64,000 nucleotides of DNA from Candolleomyces eurysporus (GCA_027579435.1 JANBPK010000009.1:33478-97477), one strand, 5' to 3'. Positions 38,776-49,486 are shown, numbered from the stretch's first letter. Numbers and translations are program-made. Notes: generated from the letters alone by a model not told the origin.

Positions 38776-38853
38776 CGGGATATGGAATGTGATTGTACTA
38801 GACTAGCCAAAATGATAATTCGCTCCCCCAGCCCCAGAATACCACTGGCACAA

Positions 38854-38869
38854 CCGGGAACATTCCCGG
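38854..38869. promoter_or_regulatory. CCG-N10-CGG palindrome upstream of glutamine synthetase
   Basis: CCGGGAA-CA-TTCCCGG, a perfect 7+7 inverted repeat with a 2-nt spacer, lies about 185 bp before the glutamine synthetase ATG. The terminal CCG/CGG triplets 10 nt apart fit the general layout of sites bound by fungal Zn2Cys6 dimers. No specific factor is assigned; it could instead belong to the AP-1 sigma 3' region. Confidence 0.45.
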
Positions 38870-38911
38870 CGGTCGCGGGCGCCCTTCGGCCGAGTAGCAC
38901 TAAATAAATTA

Positions 38912-38939
38912 GATAAGATTCAGCCTCTTATCGCCCAAT
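38912..38939. promoter_or_regulatory. Inverted pair of GATA sites plus CCAAT box in the glutamine synthetase promoter
   Basis: GATAAG at 38912-38917, its reverse complement CTTATC at 38927-38932, then CCAAT at 38935-38939, all 114-141 bp before the glutamine synthetase ATG. HGATAR words in opposite orientation close together are the known preferred arrangement for AreA/NIT2 nitrogen-regulatory GATA factors. Glutamine synthetase is a classic nitrogen-controlled gene. Use of these sites in this organism is inferred. Confidence 0.6.
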
Positions 38940-39052
38940 CACAGCCCCCGTTTTTCGCCGACCAAACACGCATCAACATAGATCCACCTCCTCAAAATCC
39001 CTTCCGTCGTTGCTGGTTTTTCCACCATCCCTCGATCCTCCTCAAAGTCAGC

Positions 39053-40365
39053 ATGTCCATCCTCTACAACAACGCCCTTCTTGCCCCCTACCTCGCCCTC
39101 CCCCAGGGGGAAAAAGTCCAGGCAGAATGTATGCCTTCCCCATCGTCCGAGTCATCCCACACGGCTCACAGCTTTGTTTTTCAGACGTCTGGATTGACGG
39201 CGACAACGGTCTCCGTTCAAAGACCACCGTGCGTTCCCAAGTCGCTTCCCCAAACCCCAGAGGTTTGCTCATTTTTCTCCCCCACAGACCGTCGCCAAGA
39301 AGGTCACCGACATCGGCTCGCTGCGCATTTGGGACTTCGACGGCTCCTCCACCAACCAGGNCCCCCGGACACGACTCTGACGTCTACCTGCGCCCTGCTG
39401 CCATCTTCAAGGACCCCTTCCGTGGCGGTGACAACATCCTTGTTCTCTGCGAGACCTACAACAACGACGGCACCCCCAACAAGACCAACTTCCGTCACCA
39501 CGCCGCCAAGATCTTTGAGCAGACCAAGGATGAAGTCCCCTGGTTCGGTCTCGAGCAGGAATACACCCTCTTCGACGTCGACGGCAACCCCTACGGTTGG
39601 CCCAAGGGTGGTTTCCCTGGCCCTCAAGGCCCTTACTATTGCGGTGCTGGTATGTCTCCTGTCAATCTTATCTATATTAGGCGATCACAGGCTCTAATTC
39701 TCACTTGCCCTTTTCAGGTACTGGCAAGGTCTTCGCTCGTGATCTTATCGAAGCCCACTATCGCGCCTGCCTCTATGCCGGCATCAACATTAGCGGTATT
39801 AACGCTGAGGTGATGCCATCGCAGTGGGAGTTCCAGGTCGGCCCTTGTGAGGGCATCTCCATGGGCGACCACCTCTGGATGGCCCGCTACCTCCTCATCC
39901 GTATCGCTGAGCAGTGGGGTGTCAAGGTTTCCTTCCACCCCAAGCCTCTCTCCGGCGATTGGAACGGTGCCGGCTGCCACACCAACTACTCCACTAAGGC
40001 TATGCGAGAACCTGGAGGAATCAAGCACATTGAGGCTGCCATTGAAAAGCTCGGCAACAGGCACAACGAGCACATTGCTGTTTACGGTGAAGACAATGAC
40101 ATGCGTCTCACTGGTCGCCACGAGACTGGCCATATCGGTCAATTCAGCAGTGGTGTTGCCAACCGTGGTGCCTCGATCCGTATTCCTCGTCATGTCGCTG
40201 CTCAGGGCTACGGCTACCTGGAAGACAGGCGACCGGCCTCCAACATCGGTCAGTTTCACCCTGCCCTTCTTCCCATGCACTCTTCGCTTACCTTGTTGTT
40301 TCTTAGATCCTTACCGTGTCACCTCGATCATCACCGAGACTACCTGCCTCATTGGAGACAACTGA
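39053..40365 (+). CDS. GLN1: Glutamine synthetase (eukaryotic GSII)
   Basis: Cytosolic enzyme converting glutamate, ammonia and ATP to glutamine. Start [19 protein letters not shown] at 39053. Family motifs in order are [50 protein letters not shown] followed by EQEYTLFD (metal-binding glutamates), [32 protein letters not shown] (ATP/glutamate site), [13 protein letters not shown] and a final [14 protein letters not shown]. The length of about 355 residues is normal. Introns are near 39129-39183, 39229-39287, 39650-39718 and 40247-40306. The N at 39361 is surplus: deleting it turns the frame into [14 protein letters not shown], the invariant GS sequence. The upstream region has an inverted GATA pair, a CCAAT box and a CCG-N10-CGG palindrome, consistent with nitrogen control. 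Confidence 0.96.
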
Positions 40366-40560
40366 CTATTTTCTGTTTACCGTTCTTTTGTGCATCGTTT
40401 TAGATTTTCCATTTCGTAGCCCTTGAGCATCGCATTGCATTACCCCTTTAATCCGGAGTTTGGTTGTACTTAGCGTGAAATACGTAGAAGGTTGAAGTCA
40501 TCATAATACATTGTATATCAGCGGATACATTCCGAGATTTGATGCTTGTCCTGAACCACG

Positions 40561-42003
40561 ATGCCAGACTCTGATCTCCATTTTTCGCCTGCCTCGGCTG
40601 AAGAGGCCGCATCATACAAACTTGTCGAGCTGCCTCAGGAGCTTGTTGCTCTCCTTGAAACTGCTGTACAGAAATCTGAACCCTTCAAGTAGGTGTCAGT
40701 AGCCTGCCTTGACGCGTCAATCTCACCGATCTCGCAGTCTCTCCATCAAAGGCGACGCAACTGAGGATGCCGTGCTCTGCACAAGCGACAAGACGTATTC
40801 CATCAGGGCTGTTAACCTTTCCAACACGTTGCTCGTAGTGACTCCGCCTCCAGACACCGCTCTCGAGTTCTCAGATGACGTCGTGGTTATACGCGACCAG
40901 GTGAACGAAATCCTGGAGCTGACGCCCACCGTGCCGAGGATCCAAAAGCTCGTAAGCCTCCTACGCGGAAGAGAATACGACGAAACGAACGAAGATGACG
41001 ATGAAGCAGCCGACCCCCAGGAGGTTCGTGCCCCACACGTTTTTCCCCCACTACGCGACGCATCGAGTCTTTTGACATGACAACCCGGTCCCTTTTCTTT
41101 TTCGGTAGACCCTGCGATACACGTACAAGCAAGCTCGGGAAGAGATCCAGGCGAGCAATGCCGAGCTGGATGAATGCCTGAGGCGAAAGAGGATTCTAAT
41201 TATCCAGAGTGAGTGAGCCCACTTCTCGCTCCTCCTCATCATTGGCTGTCGGGTCCCTAATTAGAACCCTTTTGCTTGCCTTCATTTCGCCTAGACGAGC
41301 TCCGACCGATCGCCCCAACGTACCTCGACAATGTTCTGCAGCTCACACTCAACGTTCTCGTCTCGCTTTCCTTGCCCCACTCCGCCGCTTCGGTGGACCG
41401 GCTAACGAGCGAGCTTCAAAGGGAACATGACGTTCCGCGCGTGGTTTCCTCGCAGGTTTTGGGGTGGTTCGGCGAATTGCAAGGAGGCATGTGGAAGATG
41501 AACGTCGACGAAGTGCTTAGCGAGCTCGGCCTGGGCATCCTCAGGGACCACAAGCAGAACAACCCCATCGAAAAGGAGGTGTTTATGGATAAATGGAGGG
41601 AAGCCGTCGGAGATACCTTTGCAGACCGCGTCGAGCTGCGTCTGATCGCGGTAAGTAATAAACCCTNCCCCCCCGAAAAACAGCTTGATCGAATGTGCCG
41701 ACGAACTTGAATGCTCATTATTTCGCCTTGGTGTAGGGTAATTACCTGGAGCGCAGCTCTGGCATTACGGATAAAGACACCCTCAGCTACTTCCCGGCGT
41801 CTGACCTACCAACTGAACCGGCAGCCAGGTTCTCGGACCTCTTCCTCACTCGGCCCAGATGGAAGGTTGAAGAGATCAGCCCCTTCCTTTCAGAGATCGC
41901 CGTCGACTCCAAGGAGAGGGACAAACTGTTATTGAAATACTGTCGGGCGGTGAATGAAGCTGGGGTTGTATGGTACACGGCGAGGGCGCAGTACAATGGA
42001 TAA
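40561..42003 (+). CDS. DCC1: DCC1, subunit of the alternative clamp loader Ctf18-RFC
   Basis: Subunit of Ctf18-Dcc1-Ctf8-RFC, which loads PCNA and supports sister-chromatid cohesion. The start MPDSDLHFSPASAEEAASYK is followed by KLVELPQELVALLETAV, LSIKGDATEDAVLCTSDKTY, IRAVNLSNTLLVVTPP and RDQVNEILELTPTVPRIQKL, the conserved DCC1 N-terminal block. The C-terminal winged-helix part includes EKEVFMDKWREAVGDTFADR and LRLIAGNYLERS. It ends ARAQYNG, stop 42001-42003. Four short introns; the N at 41667 lies in the last one beside a C run, so it does not affect the protein. It converges with the DUF262 gene (99 bp between stops). Confidence 0.87.
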
Positions 42004-42102
42004 GAAATATTCTTTTTCTCTTGGTGCCCAAAGTTAACTTGTCTATAATGCAGCTTACTTGTACAACCATCATATTCATATTTTGGAAAATCAAAAAGGT
42101 GG

Positions 42103-43839
42103 TTATGAGACACGAGGCTTTCTAGATCTGGACTTTGAGGCAGGTCCTGGACGAGAAGGGCTGGTTTGCACATCTTCGATTTTCCGTTTCTTCCCTTTTG
42201 CCTTGCTAGTACTAGCAGGTTGTGTCTGAAGACCGATAGGATATTCAGGGTCCTCGATAATTTGATCCACAAACTCCCAGAAGGCTTTGACACAAGAACT
42301 ATTGTTCCGAATGTCCTTGAAGGTTTCGCGCGCCATTTTCCTGAAAGAATACAGAGCCTTCCCTTTTTCACGTCGCGAATGGTCTCGCAGCTGGCATAAC
42401 AAGACACCTTGGAGGGCGTGTCAACAACAGGCCGAATTAAATATGAAATGGGCGTACCAATGAAAATAAATTCAACCGGAGCTACTCTTTGCTTGATCTT
42501 ATCGAAAGCTTGATTGTTTTTCTCGTCGGACGCAATCTTAAGGAATTCTGTGAGGGTACCATCAACCATGCTCTTCAGCTGTTTGGAGACAGGTTCAGGA
42601 CGGTTTATCCATGCTGTAACCTTGGCAGAAGTGGCAAACCGACGTTCGTCGGGCAGGCCTTCGACGCAGTACACCAGGTGCGCCAGATTCTGGTATAGTC
42701 GACCACGCTTCTGATCGAATTCGACGTAATCCTGGAGGCCGCCCTCTATCCAGACGTGTTGCTTCGCCAGGTCAGTGATGAATCTAGGTAGCAGCATAAG
42801 AATTGGGTGATGAAGGGTGTAGACAGAAGGAGAGAATTCGTACGTTGCCATATCAGAGGATACAGCCTGTAGCTTCTCTGCACAGAGTGTTAGAGCAGCG
42901 GTACGAACAACGCGCTTTGAATCTTACCAGCAGCCGTTAGAGGTACGCCAAGTTGAACCCTCTGGAAGATCTCCCGCTCCATTGCATCGGTCAGATTACG
43001 GTATTCGACTAGATGAACACAGTGAGCCCTCGGTCATCAATTCAATTAGAGCATATGAAGTCATACCACAAGTCACTGTGCGGTTTAGAAAGTCTTCCTT
43101 CTCATTCTCTGGGATTTGATTGCGGTTTACCCGACCGTTCGAAGGAGCCGTAAACCACCATAGTTTCTTGGTTATTGGGTGCCGATCTGCAGGTCGTAGG
43201 TTCAGTAGGAGCGGCAGGAGGGCAAATTGGACGACGAACATGGAATCTAAAGGTACCGAATTGGTCAGTGCACTCGGCGGTTTGCGGGCATGGAAAGGCT
43301 TACCTCCCCAGCGAGGAACCTCGAGATGGACGTAAGTCGCTGGAACATGGATGATAAGTCTTGGACACCGAGACATAATGTAACGGACATACCTGTTTGC
43401 CATCTATGCACACACGAATGTCATCCCCCGTCTTCTCATCTTTCGTGACATTGAAGAGAACAGGTGGGACATAAAGGTTGCTCCATATTGAGTCTATAAC
43501 GGCCATCTGCTTCTGCTGGGTCCATACGACCTCTGAGCGCAGCGTGAGCCACGCCAAGTTAACCTCTCGAGCCAGATAGATGGATACATACCTCTTTGGT
43601 AATCCGGACATAGGTCTATTTCCCCTTCGTGGATCATGTCTACAAGAAAACACGGTCAACGAGAGGCCAGGCGCGTCGAGTGGCACAATAGTCTTACCAT
43701 ACAGAGTCTTTGTTGATAGATTTTGAGCCGCTGGCGCAGCGATACGGGTGTGAGGTTTGAAAATATTGGGATCCGCAGTCAGTGCATCTTCGACTTCATC
43801 GTCGCTGAAGAGTTCGTCGTAGTCTGAATCGTTTCCCAT
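42103..43839 (-). CDS. DUF262-domain protein (ParB/GmrSD-N-like fold), fungal
   Basis: Starts MGNDSDYDELFSDDEVEDAL, an acidic leader. Then DMIHEGEIDLCPDYQREVVW, KQMAVIDSIWSNLYVPPVLF, VCIDGKQRLTSISRFLAGEI, YRNLTDAMEREIFQRVQLGV and PLTAAEKLQAVSSDMATYEF. PDYQR.VW...K....IDSI and DGKQRLTSI are the hallmark DUF262 motifs known from bacterial GmrSD-type restriction and DndB-like proteins. No DUF1524/HNH nuclease domain is visible; the C-terminal part is helical and ends in a basic tail (KGKKRKIEDV, SKSRSRKPRVS), suggesting nuclear location. The gene has many introns and needs a 7-nt exon at 43240-43246 to join GEIP to YRHPITKKLWWF. Divergent from an unknown gene with 95 bp between starts. Function in fungi is unknown to me. 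Confidence 0.82.
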
Positions 43840-43934
43840 AGTCGTAGGCTCGGGATGGGTAGGTGGTGGTTTGGGTTCAAGCGTGCCAGACGTTACCTAA
43901 TCGTGACTTCGAGCGCTTACCACAAACCACATCA

Positions 43935-45387
43935 ATGTCGTCGTCCGCAGAACATACCAAGCTACCTCTCCCGCAATATCTGAAACTGTTGACAAATGGA
44001 AACGTACCCGTTGCAAAGGCTATGGCAGCTGCTGGCAAAATGTTCGTGCAAATATGCTCATTTGGCTGTGGGGTGCTGAGCGGTCTTCTCAGTTACAAGG
44101 AACACGGGAGTCCGAGTCAGTTGGCTCTTTTAACGGATTTCAAATTGAAAGCTGCAGGAATAGAGGATGCGGCGGATCGGAAACTCATACTGGCTGCGTT
44201 TCGAAAGGCTGGGTTCGCACCTAAACGAAAAACTTTGAAACGAACAAGAGACGACCAGAGCGAGGAAAGTGCTGAAAAGCCTTCCTCTTCCGCAGCTGAA
44301 GCAGAGCCGTCTTCTCCCTCTCAATCAACAGCGACGACGACGCAAGTAGGCCATTCATTCATCTTCACTTGCTCGGTTTCAGTCCTTACACAGACCTAGC
44401 CCACCTCTCCCACTAAACGAAGACGAACACAAACCAAGTCTGGTGGAGGCTTCGACTTCAACGAAGTCCTTGACGAGGATATCTTGAAATCAAAATTCAT
44501 CGTTGTGAATAGGGCACCCGTCATGACCGCTTGGGCGACCGTAGTCGCTGAACGCCTAAATTTCAAGCGAGAAGAAGCGCTCAGTATAGGTGTGCGCCAA
44601 TCATGATGATGCCGAGCCTTTCTGACAGGGCCCAGCTTCCGTATACACAGAAATGAATGCTGTCTCGAAGGGTATAACACTCGGATTATACGACAAGAAG
44701 AAGGAACAGGGCCTCGAAGCCTCGACGAATGGAGCTCAGCCATATGTCGAGTTGATTGGGAGAAGGTGCGTCAATTTCCTGCTGCCTTTCCTACCCGTAA
44801 CTGACGTCAATTAGGGTGTAAGTAGGGTCTCTTAATCTTGCCGGAGTGTCATTAAACCCACGATATACGTCAGACCCGTCTACCGAACACAGGACGAGCA
44901 GTGGCGCGCACTTTCCAACAGCAACCCAGTAAGCCCAATGACAGCGTTCGGGTATCTCTCTCGCTCCTTCCGACAAGCTTTGCCACATGTTATCGGTACA
45001 ATGCGTCTCTTAGCAGAGAGCTACGATCCCTCCGAATTGAACGCCAAAGCATGGATCCTCTATACAAGTTTCCGCCCTGAGATTGACCAGTGGGGGAAGA
45101 AATCGCAACTTTTCTGTTCCAAGATCCTCGCCCTCCGCAAGAAGGAACCTGATAGTCCTCAAACCCTCCCTGTCAACTCCGCCTCTCAAGATCCCACCGT
45201 CGCCAACGTGGGTCCAGAATTGAGCCACCTCTCCACGTCGACGACATTTAGCGAGGAAGGCGCACATTTGTCTCTAGAAGAATATGAGGCCGCTCTCGAC
45301 GAAGATCACACATTTGACCAAGTAAATTTGGACTTTTCTGAACCCCACTCGGATGATGCTTCCAAGGATAGTAAACCGAAGGTATAA
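43935..45387 (+). CDS. Unrecognised conserved-looking fungal protein
   Basis: I do not recognise this protein. Joined exons give MSSSAEHTKLPLPQYLKLLT, a helical N-terminal unit (GNVPVAKAMAAAGKIYKEHG then LALLTDFKLKAAGIEDAADR) with a SAM-like feel. A Ser-rich, basic linker (PKRKTLKRTRDD; PTKRRRTQTK, NLS-like) follows. A second compact region is FIVVNRAPVMTAWATVVAER, EALSIASVYTEMNAVSKGIT and PYVELIGRRVPVYRTQDEQW. The tail is acidic and Ser-rich, ending KDSKPKV. The central region has the density of a conserved domain and resembles widespread fungal proteins of unknown function as I remember them. Introns include 44042-44091 with donor GTTCGT. The head-to-head arrangement with the DUF262 gene suggests co-expression. 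Nuclear localisation is only inferred from the basic linker. Confidence 0.75.
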
Positions 45388-45451
45388 TTATCAGTCACCA
45401 TATATTACAAACTTGTACAGTCTCAGGAGGAAATTGTGAATGTGTCGGGCA

Positions 45452-46272
45452 TTACAAGCCTTTCGACCTCTTGCCAGGGCCGTAGTTCAACCACCATATA
45501 CCAGCGTTGAGATAGGTCGCGTAGGCCAACCACGCGCAGTATGGAAGGAGGTAATATGTGGCTTTGCCATTAGTCGGCCTGTCCAACAGTTTCTAAATGA
45601 AAGCTCAGAATACCGTTGACTGTCATTGAAGCAAAACTACTTACGGTCATGTACCAAGTGGATATGGTTAAAGCTGCACTGTCTACTAGCGCGAGGCCGG
45701 TCTAAGCGGGAATGTTGTGAGCTCATGGGTGATGTAAACAAGCTCTGAACATACCTGGTGCGCTCCAAAGAACAGTGGGCTCCAAGCAAAGTTCAGCCCC
45801 AGTTGCACGTAGTAAAGACCGATTCCAAGGGTGAGATTATCTCTGAAGTGGGTTCAATTTGGTCCGCCGCTGAAACGCAAAGTGCTCCTTGGGCTTACCT
45901 GCTCGTTGTGGTGACAGCGGTGTCCAATGCTTTGACGGCGACATGAGAGGCATATCCCATTGCTGATATCCGGTCTGTCAGGACAGTACCAGGGGTTTAA
46001 ACGCAGCTTGACTCACAGCAGTAAAGCAGAGTCCATACGAAAGGGAAAGCCTCTCGAGGTGGTTGGCCGGGCGGTGCGGTTAGACCCTGAGAGAAGGTTT
46101 AGCAAGGCAAGGATGGCATTTGCACAAGACTTACAAAGTACCAGTTGCTGTTCGCAACTTTCGTGGACGGAGGCGAGCCCGACAAAAAGCCTGCCACCAA
46201 AGGCAGGCCCACTGCGGTGACGGGGTTGCGAGGAATAGCGAGCAAGATGTTTGGGATGTGCAGAAAAGACAT
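45452..46272 (-). CDS. TspO/MBR family membrane protein (translocator protein)
   Basis: Small five-helix membrane protein of the peripheral-benzodiazepine-receptor family, linked to tetrapyrrole and lipid transport or stress in other organisms. The minus-strand exons join as MSFLHIPNILLAIPRNPVTA, VGLPLVAGFLSGSPPSTKVA, NSNWYFGLTAPPGQPPREAF, PFVWTLLYCSMGYASHVAVK, and finally LPYCAWLAYATYLNAGIWWL, ending GPGKRSKGL with stop 45452-45454. WYFGLTAPPGQPP, PFVWTLLYCSMGYAS and AWLAYATYLNAGIWWLN are the core family signatures. Introns are short; the exon order around 45660-45760 (LALVDSAALTISTWYMT) is clear. A lysine-rich tail ends the protein. It is divergent from HIS4, with a tRNA gene in between. 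Subcellular site and function in fungi are unknown. Confidence 0.87.
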
Positions 46273-46525
46273 GGTTTGCTACGTGGATGCTCACGAACCG
46301 TTCGAGTTGGTGGTTAAAGTACTCCCAAAGAGACCGATGACATCATAGGGAATACCCCGCCTGCGTCATTGAGGTGATCGACGTTTACAGCACGTTGTGT
46401 GCCGCAAACTTGCCCTTTACGAGTATTTTACAAAGAATTATGAACCTCACTACCACCGTCGCTCACCTCAAAATCTAGTATTTGACGCACTGTTACCACT
46501 GGATGGACAAAAAGATCAAAAGGGA

Positions 46526-46607
46526 AGGCCTTGCCAGGAATCGAACCTGGGTTTCAAGAAATTGATGCAATCAGAATCTTGAGTGATAACCGCTACACTA
46601 CAAGGCC
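46526..46607 (-). tRNA. tRNA-Gln(CUG) with a short intron
   Basis: The minus strand folds as a tRNA. The acceptor GGCCTTG pairs with CAAGGCC, discriminator U. The D arm is AGTGTAGCGGTTATCACT. The anticodon stem is CAAGA/TCTTG with loop TTCTGA...T (anticodon CTG), and the T arm is CCAGGTTCGATTCCTGG. Between position 37 and 38 about 10 extra nucleotides (TTGCATCAAT) fit a canonical tRNA intron; without them the tRNA is 72 nt. It resembles yeast tRNA-Gln (loop TTCTGAT). The exact intron ends are tentative. It lies between the TspO and HIS4 starts; internal A and B boxes are present as GTGTAGCGGTTA-like and GGTTCGATTCC. Confidence 0.92.
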
Positions 46608-46656
46608 TATACATGGCTTAGATGAGATAAGATCTTGGCTGCACTGGGAACAGGTA

Positions 46657-46662
46657 TGACTC
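46657..46662 (+). promoter_or_regulatory. TGACTC word upstream of HIS4 (Gcn4/CPC1-type core)
   Basis: TGACTC lies 75-80 bp upstream of the HIS4 start codon. This hexamer is the core recognised by the bZIP general amino-acid control activators Gcn4/CPC1/CpcA, and HIS genes are classic targets. A single hexamer occurs often by chance; its position is what makes it plausible. Confidence 0.5.
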
Positions 46663-46736
46663 CGAAGTCCGAAAACATGAAAGTGATAATGAATTGCAAT
46701 TGACAATTTTCCGAACCTCTTCTCCTCGTTGTCACC

Positions 46737-49376
46737 ATGTCGAGCTTTCTACCTCTGATATCAGAAGAAAACGAGGCTCTCTTCACGGCCGTCAATCGTA
46801 TTGGGCCTGTCGTTCTCTCGGCCCAATCCTCTGTTCTTATCGCCGGCAGTCCTGACCATCCCTATCTCCTCTTTGAACCGACCACCGATCCAGCCGATTT
46901 AGAGACCCTGGTGGATTGGCTCAATGAGGGGATTGAAAAGCTCATCCTTCCATTGTCATGGGCCAAAGACGTCATTGGGTCAATCCCGCCAGAGCGTCTA
47001 GTTCTTCTCATAGACGTCGCCAATGTCAGTGCCGTCTCCGATAAAGTGCGAAGCAACGTCTCCGGTGTTCTCCTCAAAACCCCAACATTGGACTTGGACT
47101 TTATCTCTTCCATTGCAAAATTCTTCACCAACTCCTCGATATATGTCCTCCAAACGTCTGGCGATGCCCCGACTGTTTCCAATATCAGGCAGTTGCGCGG
47201 AATCGGAGCGACGCTAATTATCCCGTCGTCTCAAATCACACTTGAAGCTTCATCTGCCAAGCAAATCAATATCGCAGATGCATACCTTGCTCCCCTGGTT
47301 TCGGACCGTAGCGATGGCCTATACCCCACAATTGTCTCCACCGAAACCGGCCACTCACTCGGACTCGTTTACTCCTCCAAAGAATCCGTCAAGGAATCCA
47401 TCCTCACGGGGAAGGGCGTCTATCAATCTCGCAAGCATGGTTTGTGGAGGAAGGGGGAGACGTCGGGCGCCACCCAAGACGTCGTTAGCATCCGTGTGGA
47501 CTGCGATTCGGATAGTCTGGAATTCCGAGTCGTCCAGCACGGTGCCGGTTTTTGCCACCTCAACCGAGAATCATGCTTCGCCGAAGCAAGTGGCCTCCCA
47601 GCACTCGAAAGGACCCTTGCTTCCCGATTGGAGTCTGCTCCAGAAGGGTCCTACACTCACCGTCTATTCAACGATCCCAAACTTTTGCAGTCAAAGATCA
47701 TGGAGGAAGCCGATGAACTTTGCCGTGCGGAGAACAAGGAGGACGTCGCGTTTGAAGCCGCAGACCTCTTCTACTTTGCACTAACCAAGTGCACGGCAGC
47801 GGGTGTCACCATTGCCGACATTGAACGGTCTTTGGATCGTAAAGCCAAGCGTGTAACACGGAGAGCAGGAAACGCAAAACCACAGTGGTCTACGGAGAAG
47901 AAGGAAGTGGCCCCCCCTACACCTGCCCAGCCCTCGGCCGACGGTCCAATCACCATGAATACATACGATCTCTCAGCAGTATCGCCAGAACAGCGAGCCC
48001 AACTCCTCCGTCGGCCGGTCTTGAACTCCGGAGAAATGATTCAGAAGGTTCGGCCGATTGTCGACGAGGTTCGAAAACGGGGAGACGCCGCCCTACTGGA
48101 GTTCACAGCGAAATTCGACAAGGCTAAACTGTCCTCGACGGTCGTATTCCCGCCATTCGCACCAGAGACCATGCGATTGCCAGAGAACATCCGGAGCTCA
48201 ATCGACGTCGCCTACTCGAACATCCACAAATTCCACGCAGCGCAGATCAGCGCCGCCCCCTTGGTTGTCGAAACCATGCCGGGGGTTGTATGCTCCCGTT
48301 TCTCTCGTGCGATCGCCCGAGTTGGCCTGTACGTTCCTGGCGGAACCGCAGTCCTTCCTTCCACGGCTCTTATGCTCGGAATTCCCGCTCAGGTGGCTGG
48401 TTGCAAGGAGATTGTCCTTGCCACTCCTCCCAGACCAGATGGCAGCATCTCTCCGGAAGTGGTGTATGTCGCCCACCTGGTAGGAGCCTCCGCAATTCTG
48501 AAGGCAGGGGGTGCCCAAGCCGTGGCGGCCCTTGCTTATGGAACGGAAACAGTTCCCAAAGTCGACAAGATTTTCGGTCCCGGAAACCAATGGGTGACTG
48601 CGGGGAAGATGCTCGTTCAAAACGATACCGATGCTTTGGTTTCAATCGATATGCCCGCAGGACCCTCCGAGGTTTTGGTACGCTCACCTCACACCTACAC
48701 ATCTCACCTGTACTGATCGCTATTTTCTGAAAGGTCATCGCTGATCACACTGCCAATCCAGCATTTGTTGCAGCGGACCTGCTTTCGCAAGCTGAACACG
48801 GTGTCGACTCCCAAGTCGTCCTCGTAGCCGTCGACTTGAAGCCCGATCACCTTGCTGCTATCGAACGCGAAGTCGAGGCGCAAGCTCTGGCGTTGGATCG
48901 CGTGGATATCGTTCGTCAATCCATTGCAAAGAGCAACATTGTCAAGGTTGCCAATGTGGATGAAGGAGTGGCGTTCTCCAACGATTACGCTCCGGAGCAT
49001 CTTATTCTCCACCTCGAAAACGCCCATGACCAGGTAGCCAGAGTGGAGAACGCGGGCAGTGTTTTCGTTGGGCCCTATACACCCGAAAGGTAAGTCAACC
49101 TCTATTCGGAGTTAGGACATGTGTCACTGACTGACGATGTACCTTAGCTGCGGTGACTATGCCTCTGGCACCAACCACACTTTGCCAACGAATGGCTACG
49201 CACGCCAGTTCAGCGGTGTCAACACTCAGTCTTTCCAGAAGCACATCACGTCCCAACAAATTACACCCGATGGTTTGGGAGGCCTTGGTCCCGTTGTCGC
49301 GACTTTGGCCGACTGTGAAGGACTTCAAGCACACGCGAACGCGGTTCGGATTCGGCTTCAGACTATCCAGAAGTAA
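46737..49376 (+). CDS. HIS4: Trifunctional histidine biosynthesis protein HIS4
   Basis: Carries steps 2, 3 and 10 of histidine synthesis. The N-terminal phosphoribosyl-AMP cyclohydrolase has [19 protein letters not shown] with metal-binding cysteines and histidine, followed by [10 protein letters not shown]. The phosphoribosyl-ATP pyrophosphohydrolase has [16 protein letters not shown] and [18 protein letters not shown]. The C-terminal histidinol dehydrogenase runs from [20 protein letters not shown] through [72 protein letters not shown] and [15 protein letters not shown], ending RIRLQTIQK. Only two introns (48679-48734 and 49090-49147). The first about 230 residues form the fungal-specific N-terminal extension. 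The order matches yeast HIS4, and all three domains look intact. A TGACTC word lies about 75 bp upstream. Converges with the PDH E1 beta gene (110 bp). Confidence 0.96.
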
Positions 49377-49486
49377 TGCCAATTGTTTTATCGCTAAACC
49401 AAAAGGGCGCCCCGTATATCGATGTATTAAGATGTCTAAGAAAGCATGTCGGGATAATAGTCTATGGAGGGAGGGACTGTCGGAGA

